NCBI GenBank assembly: GCA_029448655.1
Contig: JACCLO010000074.1
Span: forward strand, 1-43,445
Source: Wolfiporia cocos
Lineage: Eukaryota > Basidiomycota > Agaricomycetes > Polyporales > Phaeolaceae
Reading direction: 5' to 3'
DNA length: 43,445 nt
Shown here: in pieces, positions 40,801 through 43,445 of the stretch
Numbering within the stretch: the first letter of the stretch is position 1
Layout: each line of letters opens with the position of its first letter
Position numbers and translations under genes: made by a program
The notes under the pieces: model-generated
Database searches by the model: none
What the model saw: the letters and a program-made list of their open reading frames with translations, nothing else
What the model was told of the DNA's origin: nothing

Positions 40801-42260
40801 TCGCCAGAACGCTCGCGCAGGATATCTATTTTGTGTATGGAAGTGTATGAGATTGTCAGGGATTCATATTGGTTATCCTGTATCGATGTATGAACATATA
40901 ATCAGCTCGCCGTATGACGGACATCGAATAAGGTCAAAAGGCACACTTCTATGAGCATGTTCACGAGTATTGCCTTGGGATCGACATATAGCCTATCGCA
41001 TCGTTGTGTTTGCCCACAGGCACAGACTTCTTCTATCGCAAAAGGCTGCGGGCTATATGGCGCCGGTCAGCGTGATAATACGGCAGCTTAAGTTACTCAC
41101 AAAGTCCGGTCGCCAGCAGCCAGTGCTTCGGCAATCTTCCGTGAGGTCACGTCCCAGTCCTCCGAGGGCACGTTCTCAAGCAGCCCCGTGACCTTTTTGT
41201 CCGATGCTGGTGGTTTCCGGGGGAGACGACTTGCTGAACACAGACTGGATGAATGCAGTACGGTTTGCGCGACCGGAGGCAGCCCCCTTCGTTGAAGGCA
41301 ATAGACGCGCAAATAGCGTCAACAAGCTCTCCAGAGGAAGGAAATCTGGATCATGGTATCGGAATCTGACATGACGCTGCTTCGAGAGAGCTTACCTTTG
41401 GTGCGCCAGATGGTGGCTCCGAGGCGACGACTACGCACAAGAAATGGTATGCGGCATAGTAAGGTAAAATGGAATCAGGCTCACCCTCCAAGGATTTGGT
41501 CGTCACGAAGCGTGTGTTGATTGGCGTGATGCATCGCAGCAGAATCGGCGAGAAGAGTATATGCCTGGTAATGTCGAAATGAGTGTAAGTTTGGCGCATA
41601 AATAAAGGTGTAAGAGACCGTACAGTGCATCGTAAACCAGTACTTATCATCGGAGCAGTTGGTGAGAAACATATGTCGCATAGATTGGGAAAAAGCGTGG
41701 CTGCTATGACGTCCTTTGCTTTGCTACTTTTGCCTTTGTCTAGCGCACCCATGAGCCCATCTGAAGAAGGGAATGGGGATGGAGATTACCGTTTTCACTT
41801 TCATCGAGAAAATCCTGGACATAGTCAGCTTCCCGGACAAAGCGTAAACATCGAACTAAAGCATACGAGAACACCGGACAAGAGAGAGTTGAGCACTCCT
41901 TCCCATAACCCCTGTTGCTCATTCTGCTGCTTTCTAAGAGTTGGGAGAACCTTCTCGTGATAGACCTTGTAGAAAATCGCGGCAGCGGCTTCAAGGGCAG
42001 GCTGCGGAAAAGCAGAGTATATGGGAAGAAGGGGCCTGCGCAGACACTGAGATAACACTTTGGATGCTTGCTCGGATATCGTGGATAAATTCTATATGAT
42101 GATGAACAGACATCCACTGAGCCCCAAATAGCTGCCTTACGAGTAAGACGAGGTGGGAGGACACCTTCTCGAGGGCCTCTGCTAGACTTTTGCTATTCTT
42201 GGCGCGAGATTTTGAGATAGTCTGCTGCAGCAATTTGAAAGGAGAATCGGAGGCAGACAT
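37876..42260 (-). CDS. Putative RED1/SYCP2-like meiotic chromosome-axis protein
   Basis: An intron-rich gene read from ATG at 42260 to TGA at 37876. Exons that keep frame: 42260-42108, 42046-41867, 41814-about 41790, 41760-41624, 41564-41485, 41430-41396, 41345-41101, 41052 onward, and so on; introns are mostly 42-61 nt. The N-terminus is all-helical (LTLFARLLPSTKG...AFIQSVF). Next is a PH/Spt16M-like segment (FAIEEVCACGQTQRCDRLYV, SLTISYTSIHKIDIL, VQIVMCSPP). A long Ser/Lys/Asp-rich disordered middle follows (40340-38600), then a C-terminal coiled coil (RLIDLEAEYASSGRAVIDSL). Helical domain, Spt16M-like domain, disordered linker and coiled coil is the known plan of RED1/SYCP2 axis proteins, which recruit HORMA proteins and build the meiotic axis. 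No diagnostic motif proves it. One +1 frameshift lies in a C5 run (41219-41223). Confidence 0.5.
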
Positions 42261-42630
42261 TTCAAGTGGTGGGTGTACAAGGAGTAACTAGTATGGCTGT
42301 CAAGAACAAGGCGCGACGCGGAAACGCGTAGTGTCACATCCATCACAAATACGTGACGCGACGCAACGCACGCGCTACTAGACATCTCTGAATTAAGACG
42401 CCGATTCGAGCCGACGTTGTCCAGAATACAAGCTTGTGCTTCTGCGGACGCTTCAAACATAGCTGGTATATGTATGGTATATGATATTTCTCATTAGCAG
42501 AAAGTAGCCACCCTTGCCGCTCGTTTGTCTTCAGGGCGAGGTATGCGATAATGGTACAAGACAAGAAAGAAGCATAACCAAAGCTGGCGTAGAGTGACAA
42601 GAATGTCCGAACAATGCATACGAGAGCCAA
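42261..42630. other. Intergenic stretch upstream of the axis-like gene
   Basis: 370 bp between the end of the next gene and the ATG at 42260. It probably holds the promoter of the axis-like gene and the 3' UTR of its neighbour. No distinct motif was seen. Confidence 0.4.
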
Positions 42631-43445
42631 TCACTCATACATCTTGTCTCCGTCGGTCTCAACGCCATAGAACTGCCACATCCGATGCGCCTCCAAGTCC
42701 GGCATCCCATCCATCTTCGCGCCCACTTCTCCGTCAACCTCATATAGCTGTTTAGTCTATAAATGAAGTCTTATGAGGCACCAAACAGCAACTAGGAAAG
42801 GAGGGAGGGGGGGTTGCTCACGAGACAGAGCGTAGTCTTGATCATCGGAGGGCCAGGCGTAAATTGCTCGAAGTCGTCGTTTGACGAGTCTGCTTGATCC
42901 CTAGCGAATAAGTGCGGATGTGGTACGTGCAAATGTTCATCACCACCCTCCGTGGCAGAATCTACTAGCATGTCGGGCGCAGCGGGATTACTTGGGACAG
43001 CGACCTGCATTGTTCGCTTGACACGTATGAGTCTTTCTTCGATCCATCGAGTATAACTGCATCTGAAATTGCCCGTGCGACAAGATCGGTAATAGATTTC
43101 TGACCAGTGCAAAGTAGCTTAAAATAGCATGAGTACATGATGCTGATTCTCAAAAAAGTGAGGATGCGTACAATGAGCTCGGCGCTGATCTCGCGCCTGC
43201 CAAGTGTTCGAACAACACGCTCTTCTTTGCCGTCGGAGCCTGGAGTTGTCTTACCAGCCTTGATGCTCGAAGGGTCGAGCCGGTCTCCGAGAATCGTTGT
43301 TATTTTCAGCTCTGACAGCAACGAGACGAGTGTGCAAAAGAAATCAACACAGCTGGCCCGGCACACGTAGCGATCTGCACTGGTGTGAGTGCGTCCCTGT
43401 CCTCGGCGTGAGGGGTAGTCGGCGGATCGAAGAACCCAGGGGGAA
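42631..43445 (-). CDS. Unrecognised protein, 5' end outside the window
   Basis: The last exon is clear: after a GT..AG intron whose donor follows KTTLCL, the frame reads LYEVDGEVGAKMDGMPDLEA, then HRMWQFYGVETDGDKMYE and TGA (42631-42633). The preceding exon (about 43060-42825) holds an acidic, Asp/Ser-rich stretch (QADSSNDDFEQFTPGPPMIK). Further upstream, a helical segment (FFCTLVSLLSELKITTILGD, REISAELIVRILTFL) is open to the window edge, with at least one intron near 43130-43085. I cannot assign a family. The gene lies on the same strand as the axis-like gene, 370 bp upstream of its start. Confidence 0.5.

Noticed and set aside
40560..41400. Rad9-type checkpoint clamp for the axis-like gene
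   Set aside because: The phrase PLVLDFDTQGKPMKQ recalled Rad9, but the helical N-terminus, the long disordered middle and the C-terminal coiled coil do not fit a Rad9 protein.

Overview
The window looks like accessory DNA from a filamentous basidiomycete, probably an Agaricomycete close to Rhizoctonia. Supporting this are introns of about 40-60 nt with GT..AG ends, a REase-plus-kinase gene of the fungal FunK1/CR effector type, a SWIM-finger relic, and many Tf1/sushi-like Ty3/gypsy elements. The species is inferred, not proven.

Layout. 1-4.2 kb: a decayed SWIM zinc-finger gene carrying nested solo LTRs, several with perfect 5-bp target-site duplications (TSDs). 4.2-17.4 kb: a minus-strand, chromodomain gypsy element with a 3' dUTPase. 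It is broken by two solo LTRs and by a 6.05-kb non-coding LTR element at 9027-15079. 17.4-22.1 kb: a 0.92-kb TRIM-like element, LTR relics, a hAT-type MITE and scraps of host coding sequence. 22.1-33.4 kb: a host reading frame split by a second MITE (itself holding a solo LTR) and by a young 8.45-kb plus-strand gypsy element with TSD GGGAG. 33.9-36.6 kb: a REase/protein-kinase gene on the minus strand, split by a solo LTR. 37.9-42.3 kb: an intron-rich minus-strand gene whose helical N-terminus, PH-like segment, long disordered middle and C-terminal coiled coil fit a RED1/SYCP2 meiotic axis protein. 42.6-43.4 kb: a partial unrecognised gene.

Most notable. (1) The 3.9-kb interior of the 9027-15079 element has no convincing ORF but is full of repeated RNA hairpins whose stems change while remaining paired. 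There are three copies of a 43-nt double hairpin, seven hairpins with a TGACAA loop, and three AACGGCATT..ACGCGTT hairpins. It looks like an undescribed structured RNA carried as an LTR retrotransposon. (2) Three elements of different sequence each have an exact 11-nt match between the predicted mRNA 5' end (26-35 nt after a TATA box) and a site just downstream of the 5' LTR. This is the arrangement of Tf1-type self-priming. (3) The non-coding element and the TRIM share LTR termini and a polypurine tract with the dUTPase-bearing minus gypsy, pointing to it as their possible helper.
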